Below, piece after piece: positions 41,333 through 50,359 of a DNA stretch of 64,000 nucleotides. The notes beneath the pieces are model-generated. The model saw only the letters and a program-made list of their open reading frames with translations. It did not search any database and was not told where the DNA came from. The DNA lies in the NCBI RefSeq assembly GCF_030345695.1, contig NZ_JAUASV010000006.1:62001-126000 (forward strand). The letters are read 5' to 3'. The stretch's first letter is position 1. Each line of letters opens with the position of its first letter. The translations under genes were made by a program, and so were the position numbers. Source of the stretch: Galbitalea sp. SE-J8. Its GTDB lineage: Bacteria; Actinomycetota; Actinomycetes; Actinomycetales; Microbacteriaceae.

Positions 41333-41926
41333 ATGTCGGAGAACGTCGTCGCGCCCGGCTGGTACCCGGACCCCCTCGGTCTGCCGCAGCAGCGCTGGTG
41401 GAACGGATCGGGCTGGACCGAGCAGGTCAACGCGCCCCAGCCGCCCGGAGCGCCCACGACCGTCGCCTACGCCGAGCCCGAGCCCGACGTCATCGTCATC
41501 AACGTCGTCAACCGGTCCGCGTCGGCGGCCGCACCGTCGACGCCGCAGCCGCACCGCGGCGCGCACGTCGCCGACCCGAGGCTCGAGATCGAGGCGCCGT
41601 CCGCTCCCGCGCCGACCGGCGGCGCGCACGTCGCCGCGCCCCGGCTCGAGATCGAGCCGCCCATCGCCCAGGGCGGTGCGCACGTCGCCCCGCCGTGTCG
41701 GGAGATCGATCCGCCCGCGGCGCCGCTGTTCCCGCCGCCGGCGCCGCACCCCGCCGCGACCGCGGGGCGTCCCACCGCGCCGGCCGCGCCATCCGTGTCG
41801 TTCGAGGCGCTGTTCGGTGCGCCGCCGCCGGCCGCCTCGACCCGCGTGATCCCCGAGCAGGCGGCGCCCGGATCGCTCGACGGCCTGCCGGGACCGCGAC
41901 GCGACCAGCGCTTCCCGTTCGCCTGA
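41333..41926 (+). CDS. DUF2510 protein 1 (no membrane segment)
   Basis: 197 residues. The N-terminal DUF2510 motif is APGWYPDPLGLPQQRWWNGSGWTEQV. The remainder is Pro/Ala-rich with three spaced copies of GGAHVA-x-PRLEIE-like sequence (HRGAHVADPRLEIE, GGAHVAAPRLEIE, GGAHVAPPCREID). It ends RFPFA without transmembrane helices. First of three paralogues in a row. DUF2510 is a short beta-rich module common in Actinobacteria, often on membrane proteins; function unknown. Start ATG 41333. Confidence 0.85.
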   Translation: MSENVVAPGWYPDPLGLPQQRWWNGSGWTEQVNAPQPPGAPTTVAYAEPEPDVIVINVVNRSASAAAPSTPQPHRGAHVADPRLEIEAPSAPAPTGGAHVAAPRLEIEPPIAQGGAHVAPPCREIDPPAAPLFPPPAPHPAATAGRPTAPAAPSVSFEALFGAPPPAASTRVIPEQAAPGSLDGLPGPRRDQRFPFA

Positions 41927-42062
41927 GCGCCGCGCGCGGGCGCACCGTGTGACGTGAACGGGGGGCGGACGCGCGGCGATCCGCAGGTTTCCGCGGATCG
42001 CGACGCTCGATATGATCGCCAGAAGGCTCTGAGCATTCCGTGCGAGCCCAGGGGGAGATCAC

Positions 42063-43346
42063 GTGTCGCAGGACGACCTTTTCGGTGCGCCGGCCGGCTG
42101 GTATCCGGATCCGCTCGGCCTGCCGCAGCTGCGCTGGTGGAACAACCACGCCTGGACGGAGCAGACCGCGGCCGCCCGCCAGCCGATGGTCGTCCAGGAC
42201 ACGAAGTTCGCCTGGGCCGACGACGAGCCCGAGGCCGCGCCGGCCACCGACAGCGCCGGTGCCGCCACCCTGACGGATGACGCCGCCGCGACCGCCGAGT
42301 CGCTGCGCCAGCTCGAGTCGCCATTCGGCGACGCGGATCCGGCCGACCCGTTTGCCGCCGCGCCGACGGCGCCCGCCGCGTCCAACGAGCCGGCGAACCC
42401 CTACGCCGAGTCGGCGAAGTGGTGGGAGACTCGCGGCACGGACACGCGCCGTGCCGCCTCGGCCGCGAGCGCCGCGGCATCCGCTCCCGCCGAGCCGGTC
42501 GCGAACCCGTTCATGCAGCCCGTGTCGACGCCGGCACCGGCCGCCGCGGAGACCAACAGCTCGTTCTCGACGCTGTTCGACCAGTCGACGCCGGCCGCGC
42601 CCGCGTCGACGTTCGCGGCCAACGCCGACTCGCTGCAGGCGCTGTTCGGTGCTCCCGTCGCCCCGCGCTCGCGGGCGCGCACCCCGATCGTCTCGAGCGA
42701 CCTGTTCGAGGCGGCCGGCACGACCGTCGCCGCCGCGAAGAGCGTCAACACGATCCCCGGCTGGGTGCTCGCCGCGTTGCCCGTGCTGCAGCTGCTCGTC
42801 GGGGTGCTGCTCATCAACGCCCTCGGCGAGGGCATCAACGTCGTCGTCTACGACGGCGTGTTCGTGCTCGCCTACCTGGCGGGGCCGGCCCTCGCGTTCG
42901 TCGACCGTCGCCTGCTCCTGCAGGCCGGCTTCGAGCGTCCCGCGCACTGGGCCTGGGCGTTCCTGACGCCGTTCGTCTACCTGCTGCTCCGCGCGCGGGC
43001 CACGCTGCGCGAGTCCGGCCACGGTGTCGGCCCGGCGCTCGTCTGGCTCGGGCTCGCGGTGCTCCAGCTCGTGTCCGTGGTCGCCGTCCCCGGTCAGCTC
43101 ATCGCCGCGGCGCCGGCGGTGTTCGCCGACCAGATCGAGCAGTCGGTCGAGTCGACCGCGGCATCCGTCGCCGGCGCGCAGCTCACGCTCGAGTGCCCGC
43201 CCACCCCGCCGGTGCTCATCGGCGAGGAGATCGAGTGCACGTCCGTGACGCCCGGCGGCGCCACGTACAAGGTGGTCGTCGCGCTCACCCGCTCGAACGG
43301 CTGGATCGGCTGGCAGGTCATCGACTGGGGCAAGTTCACGCTCTGA
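42063..43346 (+). CDS. DUF2510 protein 2 with transmembrane and DUF4333-like C-terminus
   Basis: 427 residues. DUF2510 at 8-35 (PAGWYPDPLGLPQLRWWNNHAWTEQ), then a ~200-residue Ala/Pro/Ser linker with two SLF/ALFxxxx words (SFSTLFDQST, LQALFGAPV). After that come about four hydrophobic helices (WVLAALPVLQLLVGVLLINAL onward) and a C-terminal extracytoplasmic part with two cysteines (LECPPTPPVLIGEEIECTSVTPGG) resembling DUF4333. GTG start with GGGGGA upstream. A -10-like TATGAT is at 42011-42016. Confidence 0.85.
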   Translation: MSQDDLFGAPAGWYPDPLGLPQLRWWNNHAWTEQTAAARQPMVVQDTKFAWADDEPEAAPATDSAGAATLTDDAAATAESLRQLESPFGDADPADPFAAAPTAPAASNEPANPYAESAKWWETRGTDTRRAASAASAAASAPAEPVANPFMQPVSTPAPAAAETNSSFSTLFDQSTPAAPASTFAANADSLQALFGAPVAPRSRARTPIVSSDLFEAAGTTVAAAKSVNTIPGWVLAALPVLQLLVGVLLINALGEGINVVVYDGVFVLAYLAGPALAFVDRRLLLQAGFERPAHWAWAFLTPFVYLLLRARATLRESGHGVGPALVWLGLAVLQLVSVVAVPGQLIAAAPAVFADQIEQSVESTAASVAGAQLTLECPPTPPVLIGEEIECTSVTPGGATYKVVVALTRSNGWIGWQVIDWGKFTL

Positions 43347-43465
43347 CCGCGATCGCCTCCGCGCGCGCTCTTCCCGCGCGTCGGGGTCGAGGTTTAGTAT
43401 GATCCCGGGCGCTCCGGTCGCCTGATCGAACTTTCCAGCACCCGACGACGAAAGCGGCGCTACCC

Positions 43466-44812
43466 GTGTCCGATCCGCGGAGCATCCCGACCCCTCCGGC
43501 CGGGTGGTACCCCGATCCCCAGGGGCTGCCCCAGCAGCGCTGGTGGACGGGCGATCGCTGGACGGCGGATGTCGTGAGCTCCGCCCCCGCGGCGCCCGGC
43601 TACGCCTCCGCTCCCCCGCCGACCGTGCACCGCCCGGCCGCGCCCGAGCGCCCGCTCTTCGCCCTTCCCGCGACCTCGGATCCGCAGCAGTTCCCGACCC
43701 GGCGCGAACTGCGCGAACGGATGGCCCGCGCCGCCCAGACCTCGTTCGAGCCCCACTCCCAGGCGCCGTTCGCGATGCCCTCGGCGACCGTCGATGCGGG
43801 CGCCGACGCGGTCGCTTCCGGCGAGGCGCCGGTCGCACCCGTGTCCGCGGTGCCCGCCGCCTCCGTGCCCGCCGCATCGGGACGCCGCGCGGCGACCGCG
43901 CCGGTGTGGATCGGACAGAGCGCCGCGATCGCGACGCCCGAGGCCCTGGCGGCGGCGCCGGCACCCGCGGCCGCAGCCGCCCCCGTCGCGCCCGCGGCGA
44001 CACCCGCGGCCGTCGCGGCCGCGCCGGCCTCGACGATCCCGTCGGCGCCCGAGCAGCTCGTGCCGGTCGGCTACGAGAACTTCGTGCCGTTCTCGGCTCC
44101 GAAGAGCACCCCGTTCCTCCCGCCGGCGACCGCCGCTCAGACCGCGGCGAGCGTCACGCCGACCGAGACCGCGCCGCCGCTGTCCGTCACCCCGGCGAGG
44201 GCCACCGCAACGACGGATGCCGCGCCGCTCCCCGCCGGATCGGCCCAGCCGGAATCCGCACAGCCGGAATCCGCGCAGCCGGCATCCGCGCGGCCGGCGG
44301 CGGCCCCCGCGTCCGAGTCGCCGACCTGGCCGTTCGCCGAGCCGGACAACGAGGTGCCGTACCGGCCGTTCGGCATGATCCCCAAGGTCTCCGCGGGCAC
44401 GGCCGAGCCGCCGGAGCGCGTGCTCACGGCATCCGCCTGGCTCATCGCGGCGCTGCCCGTGCTCATCGCGGGCGCGGCCGTCGCAGCGGACAGCTATCTG
44501 GCCGCGTACTACACGGCGTTCATGGCGGGCGGGCTCGTCGCCATCGGCGCGCTCGTCGGCATCTGGTCGGCCGTGCGGGACGCTCGCGAGCTGCGCACGC
44601 TCGGGTTCCAGCACCCGGCGGCCCCCGCGTGGATCCTGCTGACGCCGCTCGGCTACTTCATCGCGCGATCGCGGGCGACGAAGCGCGAGGCGTCGAAGCG
44701 CGCGCTCGGCCCGCTCGTGCTGTGGGCGGTCGGCATCGCGGTCATCGCCGCGGCGATCGTGCTGCAGCCGGCGCTCGCGCTCAGCGTCGTGACGCCGCCG
44801 CTCTCGCTCTGA
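43466..44812 (+). CDS. DUF2510 protein 3, membrane-anchored
   Basis: 448 residues. DUF2510 (PAGWYPDPQGLPQQRWWTGDRWT, from residue 11), followed by a ~300-residue Ala/Pro-rich linker holding a 15-bp repeat (QPESAQPESAQPASA, near 44250-44290). The C-terminal helices (WLIAALPVLIAGAAVAADSYL; FMAGGLVAIGALVGIWSAV; ILLTPLGYFIARSRA; LVLWAVGIAVIAAAIVLQPALAL) are aligned in order with protein 2. Start GTG 43466. A promoter-like TATGAT occurs at 43399-43404. Same general plan as its two upstream neighbours. Confidence 0.85.
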   Translation: MSDPRSIPTPPAGWYPDPQGLPQQRWWTGDRWTADVVSSAPAAPGYASAPPPTVHRPAAPERPLFALPATSDPQQFPTRRELRERMARAAQTSFEPHSQAPFAMPSATVDAGADAVASGEAPVAPVSAVPAASVPAASGRRAATAPVWIGQSAAIATPEALAAAPAPAAAAAPVAPAATPAAVAAAPASTIPSAPEQLVPVGYENFVPFSAPKSTPFLPPATAAQTAASVTPTETAPPLSVTPARATATTDAAPLPAGSAQPESAQPESAQPASARPAAAPASESPTWPFAEPDNEVPYRPFGMIPKVSAGTAEPPERVLTASAWLIAALPVLIAGAAVAADSYLAAYYTAFMAGGLVAIGALVGIWSAVRDARELRTLGFQHPAAPAWILLTPLGYFIARSRATKREASKRALGPLVLWAVGIAVIAAAIVLQPALALSVVTPPLSL

Positions 44813-45060
44813 TCCGCGCCGCCCCGCGGGACGCACCCGCACTGGCCGCACGCGCGCCGGACGCGGAGACGGGTGGACGACGGCGTCCACCGGCTTCTGC
44901 GGGTTACGACCTGTCGTCCCCCACGACGCGTCGGCCCAGCCTGTGGTCGCCGTCGTCCGCACCCGGTCCCCCGACCGGGCACTACCCACGTTAGAGCGCG
45001 CGCGCCCGGCGTCGCTCCCCCCAAGTCGCGGGGCGTGAGCGCGACCGAACGGATGCCGGG
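44813..45060. other. Intergenic region between convergent genes with several hairpins
   Basis: 248 bp between the DUF2510 protein 3 stop and the helicase stop. It contains GGTGGACG / CGTCCACC (44872-44891, loop ACGG) and a CCCGGT / ACCGGG hairpin near 44962-44979. On the minus strand a 60-codon open frame exists, but its composition is not convincing. Terminators for both genes are the simplest reading. Confidence 0.45.
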
Positions 45061-47187
45061 TCAGCCGCGGATGGCGTCGCGCAGCAGCGCCATGAGCGCC
45101 TCGAGCTGCACGTTCGACTCCGCCACGACCTCGTCGTCCGAGCCGTCGAGGGCGCGCGCCGCGAGCCCCGCCTTCGCGTCGATGAGCTCCGCGATCTTCG
45201 CGTCGATCGTGTGCGCGGCGATGATGCGCCACGCCGTCACGGGCGTCTCCTGGCCGATGCGGTGCACGCGGTCGATCGCCTGCGTCTGCTCGGCGCTCGT
45301 CCAGCTGAGCTCGGCGAGCACGACGTTGGAGGCGACCTGCAGGTTGAGGCCGACGCCGGCCGCGGTGAGCGAGGCCACCACGACCTGCACCTCCGGGTCG
45401 TTCGTGAACGCGTCGATCGCCTCCTGGCGCGCCCGGGGGCTCTGCTCGCCGCGGATCGACACGCTGCGCACGCCGGCGCGCGCGAAGGCCTCCTCGGCCG
45501 CATCCATGACGTCGATGTGCTTCGCGAAGAACACCACCTTGCCGACGCTGCGGGCGAGCTGGATGGTGTAGTCGGCGGCGAGGCCGGCCTTCGCCTGGCC
45601 GATCTTGCGCACCATCGTGAACACGTTGTCGCCCGACTTCGCGCCCTTCGACTCCTCGAGCTCGGCGTGCGCCACGACCCGCACCAGGTCGTCGACGCTC
45701 GCGTCGGGCTTGAGGGCGCGCACGCGCCTGTACGTCTCGAGCAGGCGGGCGGTGAGGGCGCGCTCCGCCGCGCGCACGCTGCGGCCCAGCTCGTCGTCGA
45801 GCTCGACGGGCAGGTCCGCGATGCGGCGCGCCGGGATGTCGGCCGCGACATCCTCCTTCTTGCGGCGCACGATTCCCATCTCGACGACGGCCGCGCGGGC
45901 CGCGGCGAAGAAGCCGGGATCCGTCGGCACGAGCTCGGTCTCCTCGAGCCTCGTCATGAGCGCGGGCAGCGGCTTCTTGTCGTCGATCCAGCCGAGGAAC
46001 TGCCAGATCGCGCGGAAGTCGTCGATGTCGTTGATGAGCGGCGTGCCGGTGAGCGCGATGAACAGCGCCCGCGGCTGCGCGGAACGGATGGCGCGGCTAA
46101 GCGCGAGCACGTGCTTGCTGCGCTCGCTCTTCAGGTTCTTGATGAAGTGCGCCTCGTCGACCACCATGCCCTTGAAGCCGAACCGGCTGAGCCAGCCGAC
46201 GTGCCGGTCGAGGATCTCGTAGTTGACGATGACGACGTCGCTGTACGCGTCGATCGTCTCGCCGTCGCCCATCACGACCGTCGCCCGGCGACCCGGCGTC
46301 CACTTCTCGACCTCGCGCGCCCAGTTCGTCTTGACGACGTTGGGCACGACGACGAGCAGCGGGTACGAGTTCGTGACGGATGCCGCGATGAGGGACTGCG
46401 CCGTCTTGCCGAGACCCGGCTCGTCGGCGAGCAGGAAGGTGCGGTGCCCGCTGCGGGCCTCCTCGACGAAGCGCGCCTGGTGGCGCATGAGCTCGACCCC
46501 GCCCGGCGTGGTGAGGCTGACGGCCTCGGGCAGCCGCATGGTCGCGGCCCCGCCGCCGGCGCCGTACTCGAAGGAGCGGAACAGCGGCTCGATGAGCTCC
46601 CAGTTGCCGAGGCGCCCGCTCACCGGCGCCGGCGCCTGGAAGGCGGTGAAGTCGGGGGCCAGGAACGGGTTCGCCATCTGCATGCGGCGCACGGCGTCGG
46701 GCACGACCTGCTTCTCGACGCTCTTGTCGACCGGCACGACCTCGGTCGCGATGACGAGCTCGTCGGGACTCAGCTCGACACCCGCGGCGAGCAGCAGGTC
46801 GCGGCGCAGCGCCCTCGCGGCCGCGGTCACGGGCGCATCGTCCGCGAGCATCGAGATGAGGCTCGTGTCCCGGGCTGCGGTCTTCGCGAGGATGCCGGCG
46901 AGACCGTCCAGGCGCTTCTGCTCGTTGCCGCGCTCCGCATCCGTCAGCGACGCGTCGTTCTTGACCCGGGCGCGCTCCTCGCGCAGCAGCAGCGTCGCCA
47001 CCTGGAACCGCGCGCGGTTCGCGGGCTTGAGCGGACCGCGCTGCACGGCGGTCTCGACCTCGCGGGCGGTGCGCGCGAGCACGGGAATGACCCCGCCCTC
47101 GTCGTGCTGACGGCGGCGCGCGCTCGTGCGCGTGGAGGCTCCGGCACCGCTCATGCGGCGAGAACCACGTCGGGCCTGGTCGGCCAT
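45061..47187 (-). CDS. SNF2-family DEAD/DEAH-box helicase
   Basis: 708 residues. SNF2 motifs in order: LLADEPGLGKTAQSLIAA (I), VVVPNVVKTNWARE (Ia), MVVDEAHFIKNLKSERSK (II, DEAH), LFIALTGTPLINDIDD (III), VVFFAKHIDVMDAAEEAF and VVVASLTAAGVGLNLQVASNVV (V), QAIDRVHRIGQETPVTAWRII (VI). An N-terminal region of ~200 residues (DUF-like, helical) precedes the core. It may act as a DNA translocase in repair or in a defence-like role; no restriction or defence partner is nearby. Start at the ATG 47185-47187 with GAGGAG upstream; -10-like TAGCAT near 47331 on the minus strand. Confidence 0.92.
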   Translation of the reverse strand: MADQARRGSRRMSGAGASTRTSARRRQHDEGGVIPVLARTAREVETAVQRGPLKPANRARFQVATLLLREERARVKNDASLTDAERGNEQKRLDGLAGILAKTAARDTSLISMLADDAPVTAAARALRRDLLLAAGVELSPDELVIATEVVPVDKSVEKQVVPDAVRRMQMANPFLAPDFTAFQAPAPVSGRLGNWELIEPLFRSFEYGAGGGAATMRLPEAVSLTTPGGVELMRHQARFVEEARSGHRTFLLADEPGLGKTAQSLIAASVTNSYPLLVVVPNVVKTNWAREVEKWTPGRRATVVMGDGETIDAYSDVVIVNYEILDRHVGWLSRFGFKGMVVDEAHFIKNLKSERSKHVLALSRAIRSAQPRALFIALTGTPLINDIDDFRAIWQFLGWIDDKKPLPALMTRLEETELVPTDPGFFAAARAAVVEMGIVRRKKEDVAADIPARRIADLPVELDDELGRSVRAAERALTARLLETYRRVRALKPDASVDDLVRVVAHAELEESKGAKSGDNVFTMVRKIGQAKAGLAADYTIQLARSVGKVVFFAKHIDVMDAAEEAFARAGVRSVSIRGEQSPRARQEAIDAFTNDPEVQVVVASLTAAGVGLNLQVASNVVLAELSWTSAEQTQAIDRVHRIGQETPVTAWRIIAAHTIDAKIAELIDAKAGLAARALDGSDDEVVAESNVQLEALMALLRDAIRG

Positions 47188-47442
47188 ACCTCTCCTCTTC
47201 GGTCGGCGCGATCGCCGACCGGGGTGCGTACTCGGGTGTGCCGACGTGGACGCGGACCACGCCGGACGATGGACTCGCGAGCCAGACCCCCGACGGGGAA
47301 CCTTCGGGGTGGAGCGAATCCGTTACCCATGCTACCGCGCCCCGGGGCGGTTCGCGCGCACGACCCGGTCATGACATTCGTCACGGCAGAACCGTGACGA
47401 TCGTGTGCGCCACAGCGCGGCGGGTCGGCGTTGGATGGCAGC

Positions 47443-48408
47443 ATGACCACCACCTCCCTCCCCCCGGCGCGCGAGCGAGCCGCAACCGGCGTGCCGGCGG
47501 CGCCCGTCGCGGCGCGCGGGCTGCACAAGCGATACGGCCGGGTGCACGCCGTCAACGGCATCGACCTCTCGATCGAGCCCGGCGAGATCGTCGCCTTCCT
47601 CGGGCCGAACGGCGCGGGCAAGACCACCACGATCGACATGCTCCTCGGCCTCGCCAAGCCCGACGAGGGCAGCATCGACATCTACGGCATGAGCCCTCGC
47701 CAGGCGATCGCGCGCGGCCTGGTGTCCGCCGTGATGCAGACCGGCGGGCTGCTGCAGGACATCACGGTGCGCGAGACCGTGCAGCTCACCGCGACCCTGT
47801 TCGCCAGCGCGCGACCGGTCGACGAGGTGCTCGCCCGGGCCGGCATCCTCGAGATCGGCGACCGCATCGTCAAGAAGTGCTCGGGCGGCCAGCAGCAGCG
47901 CCTGCGGTTCGCGATGGCGCTGCTCTCCGACCCGGGGCTGCTCATCCTCGACGAGCCGACCACGGGCATGGACGTGGAGGGCCGGCGCGAGTTCTGGTCG
48001 GCGATCCGGGCGGATGCCGAGCGCGGCCGCACCGTCATCTTCGCCACGCACTACCTCGACGAGGCCGACGCCTACGCCGATCGCATCGTGCTGGTGCGCC
48101 ACGGCGAGATCGTCGCGGACGGCAGCGCCGCCGAGATCAAGGCGCTCGCCGCCGGCCGCGTCGTGCGGGCATCCGTCGCGGGTGTCGACGAGCGCACGCT
48201 GCGCGCACTGCCCGGTGTCGACTCCGTGGACGTGCGGGGCGACCGGGTGCTCGTGCGCACGAAGGACTCGGATGCCGTCGCGCGCTACCTGCTCACCGCG
48301 ACCGACGCGCGGGACCTCGAGATCACCTCCCACAACCTGGAGGAGGCGTTCGTCGCGCTCACCTCCGACCCCGACCGGCGAACCGACGACGAAGGGCCCT
48401 CCGCATGA
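47443..48408 (+). CDS. ABC transporter ATP-binding protein
   Basis: 321 residues, drug/lantibiotic-type ATPase (CcmA/DrrA-like). Walker A is GPNGAGKTTT, the Q-loop is VMQTGGLL, the signature is CSGGQQQRLRFAMALLSDP, Walker B is LLILDEPTTGMD, and the H-loop is FATHYLDEAD. It ends with a DrrA-like C-terminal extension. Pairs with the ABC-2 permease that overlaps its stop (ATGA). First gene of a four-gene operon with a histidine kinase and response regulator. Start ATG 47443. Confidence 0.95.
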   Translation: MTTTSLPPARERAATGVPAAPVAARGLHKRYGRVHAVNGIDLSIEPGEIVAFLGPNGAGKTTTIDMLLGLAKPDEGSIDIYGMSPRQAIARGLVSAVMQTGGLLQDITVRETVQLTATLFASARPVDEVLARAGILEIGDRIVKKCSGGQQQRLRFAMALLSDPGLLILDEPTTGMDVEGRREFWSAIRADAERGRTVIFATHYLDEADAYADRIVLVRHGEIVADGSAAEIKALAAGRVVRASVAGVDERTLRALPGVDSVDVRGDRVLVRTKDSDAVARYLLTATDARDLEITSHNLEEAFVALTSDPDRRTDDEGPSA

Positions 48409-49205
48409 GCACCATCGCCCCCGCTCCCGAGCGCAGCGTCCCCGCGCTCGGCGGCTTCAACCTCACGTTCCTCGGCATCGAGTTCCGTCGCCGGATGCGC
48501 AACCGCCGCACCCTGGTCTTCACGCTCGTGCTGCCGGTCGCCCTGTTCCTGCTCGTCGGCATGCCCTACCGCGACCAGCCGCTCACGGCCACCCCGATCG
48601 CGCAGGGCGGGCAGAGCGTCGCCGCGTACATCCTCATCTCGATGGCCGTGTACGGCGCCATGGTGGCATCCACCTCGGCGGGCGGCGCGGTCGCCGTCGA
48701 GCGCGCGACGGGCTGGAGCCGCCAGCTGCGGCTGACGCCGCTGAACCCGGTCGCCTACATCGCGATCAAGGTGCTGTCGGCCCTCGTGCTCGGCCTCATC
48801 TCCGTGCTCGCGACGTTCGCCGCCGGCCTCGCCGTGGGGGTGCGGATGTCGCTGGCGGTCTGGATCCTGTCCGGCCTGACCGCGTGGCTCGGCTCGCTCG
48901 TGTTCACCGCCCTCGGCCTGTTCATCGGCTACCTCGTGCCCTCGGAGAACGTCATGCAGTTCCTCGGGCCGATCCTCGCCGTCCTCGCCCTGTTCGGCGG
49001 CCTGTTCACACCGCTGAACCAGTTCCCCGAGCTCGTGCAGGACATCGCCCGGTGGACCCCCGTGTACGGGCTCGGCGAGATCGCGCGGGCGCCGCTGACC
49101 GGCGAGGCCTTCGACGGCTTCGCCGTGCTCAACATCCTGGCCTGGCTCGTCATCTTCTCGGTGGGCGCGGCGCTCGTGTTCCGGCGCGACACGAAACGGG
49201 TCTGA
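48405..49205 (+). CDS. ABC-2 type transporter permease
   Basis: 266 residues, six helices, ABC2_membrane type: EFRRRMRNRRTLVFTLVLPVALFLLVG, VERATGWSRQLRLTPLNPVAYIAIKVLSAL, and GPILAVLALFGGLFTPLNQFPELVQDIARWTPVYGLGEIARAPL near the C-terminus. Exports an unknown substrate with the upstream ATPase; such pairs often protect against peptide antibiotics or membrane stress. The ATG overlaps the ATPase stop. Confidence 0.94.
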   Translation: MSTIAPAPERSVPALGGFNLTFLGIEFRRRMRNRRTLVFTLVLPVALFLLVGMPYRDQPLTATPIAQGGQSVAAYILISMAVYGAMVASTSAGGAVAVERATGWSRQLRLTPLNPVAYIAIKVLSALVLGLISVLATFAAGLAVGVRMSLAVWILSGLTAWLGSLVFTALGLFIGYLVPSENVMQFLGPILAVLALFGGLFTPLNQFPELVQDIARWTPVYGLGEIARAPLTGEAFDGFAVLNILAWLVIFSVGAALVFRRDTKRV

Positions 49206-49228
49206 GCATCGAAGGTATCCTCGCTCGC

Positions 49229-50359
49229 GTGGACGATCGGCAGCGCTTCCGGGGCATCGGCCCCGGCTCGCCGTCGCCGGGCGTCCGCGCGAGCCTGGTC
49301 AGCGTCGGGGCGCGCAAGTGGTACTTCGGCGCGCTGATCGGTCTGTCCTGGACCGTCAACATCGCCGTCGACGTCGTGCCGCACCTCGACCGCGCCGAGG
49401 TGGGCGTGTTCCTCGCGACCGTGATCGCGTTCGCGGTGCTGTTCGCCGTGATCCCGCCGATCAACTGGGCGCTGCCGTCCCGCATCCGGCTGCTGCTGCC
49501 GACCGGGCTGCTCGCGTTCTCGTTCGTGTTCTGGCCGCTCATGGGCCCGCACCTCTACTCGTTCTGGGTGTACGTCGGCGTGTGCGCGGCGATGAGCCTG
49601 GTCGGCTTCGGCGCGATGCTCGGATACGTGGCGGCGGTCACCGCCCTCACGATCGGGTTCGGCTGGCTGGCCGGGCTCGCCGGCGACGCGCTGTTCTACT
49701 ACCCGGCGACGACCGCATCCGTGTCGCTCATGATGGCCGCGTTCGCGCGCGTGCTCGGCAGCATGAACCAGCTGCGCGCGACGCAGGCCGAGATGGCCCG
49801 GCTCGCGGTCGAGCAGGAGCGCACCCGGGTCGCGCGGGACATGCACGACATCCTCGGGCACTCGCTCACGGTGATCACCGTGAAGGCGGAGCTCGCCGGG
49901 CGGCTCGTCGAGTCCGACCCGCGCGGCGCCGCGCGCGAGATCGCCGAGGTCGAGGCGCTCGCCCGCGGGGCGCTCGCCGACGTGCGCACCACCGTGGCGG
50001 GCTACCGCGGGGTCAGCATCGCCTCGGAGCTGGCCAACGCCCGGCAGGCGCTCGAGGCCGCGGGCATCGAGCCCGACCTGCCCGGCACGGTGGACGCGGT
50101 CCCGGCCGAGCGGCGCGAGCTGTTCGGCTGGGTCGTGCGCGAGGGCGTCACGAACGTCGTGCGCCACTCGCGGGCGCGGCACTGCACCGTGCAGCTCGGG
50201 CCGGACTTCGTCGAGGTCGTGGACGACGGCCGCGGCGCGAGCGGGCAGCGCACCGGAACGGGCCTCGCCGGTCTCGACGAGCGCGCCACGGCGGCCGGCG
50301 CGCGAATGACGGCCGGCGCCCTGCCCGACGGCGGCTACCGGCTGCGGGTGAGCACGTGA
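49229..50359 (+). CDS. Sensor histidine kinase, DesK-like (HisKA_3)
   Basis: 376 residues. Five or six N-terminal transmembrane helices (residues ~30-170) form the sensor, as in DesK, followed by the HisKA_3 dimerisation domain with phospho-acceptor H206 (RVARDMHDILGHSLTVI) and a short HATPase_c domain (REGVTNVVRHSRARHC; VVDDGRG; GTGLAGLDERATAAG). Probably senses the state of the membrane or the transported compound and controls the ABC genes upstream. Start GTG 49229, 23 bp after the permease stop. Confidence 0.94.
   Translation: MDDRQRFRGIGPGSPSPGVRASLVSVGARKWYFGALIGLSWTVNIAVDVVPHLDRAEVGVFLATVIAFAVLFAVIPPINWALPSRIRLLLPTGLLAFSFVFWPLMGPHLYSFWVYVGVCAAMSLVGFGAMLGYVAAVTALTIGFGWLAGLAGDALFYYPATTASVSLMMAAFARVLGSMNQLRATQAEMARLAVEQERTRVARDMHDILGHSLTVITVKAELAGRLVESDPRGAAREIAEVEALARGALADVRTTVAGYRGVSIASELANARQALEAAGIEPDLPGTVDAVPAERRELFGWVVREGVTNVVRHSRARHCTVQLGPDFVEVVDDGRGASGQRTGTGLAGLDERATAAGARMTAGALPDGGYRLRVST

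Noticed and set aside
44813-45060. RNase P RNA, tmRNA or SRP RNA in the convergent gap
   Set aside because: I compared both strands with conserved blocks of these RNAs from memory and found no match; the length is also too short for RNase P RNA.
45061-47187. Defence island centred on the SNF2 helicase
   Set aside because: No nuclease, methylase, reverse transcriptase or other known defence partner is next to it; the flanks are DUF2510 proteins and an ABC operon.
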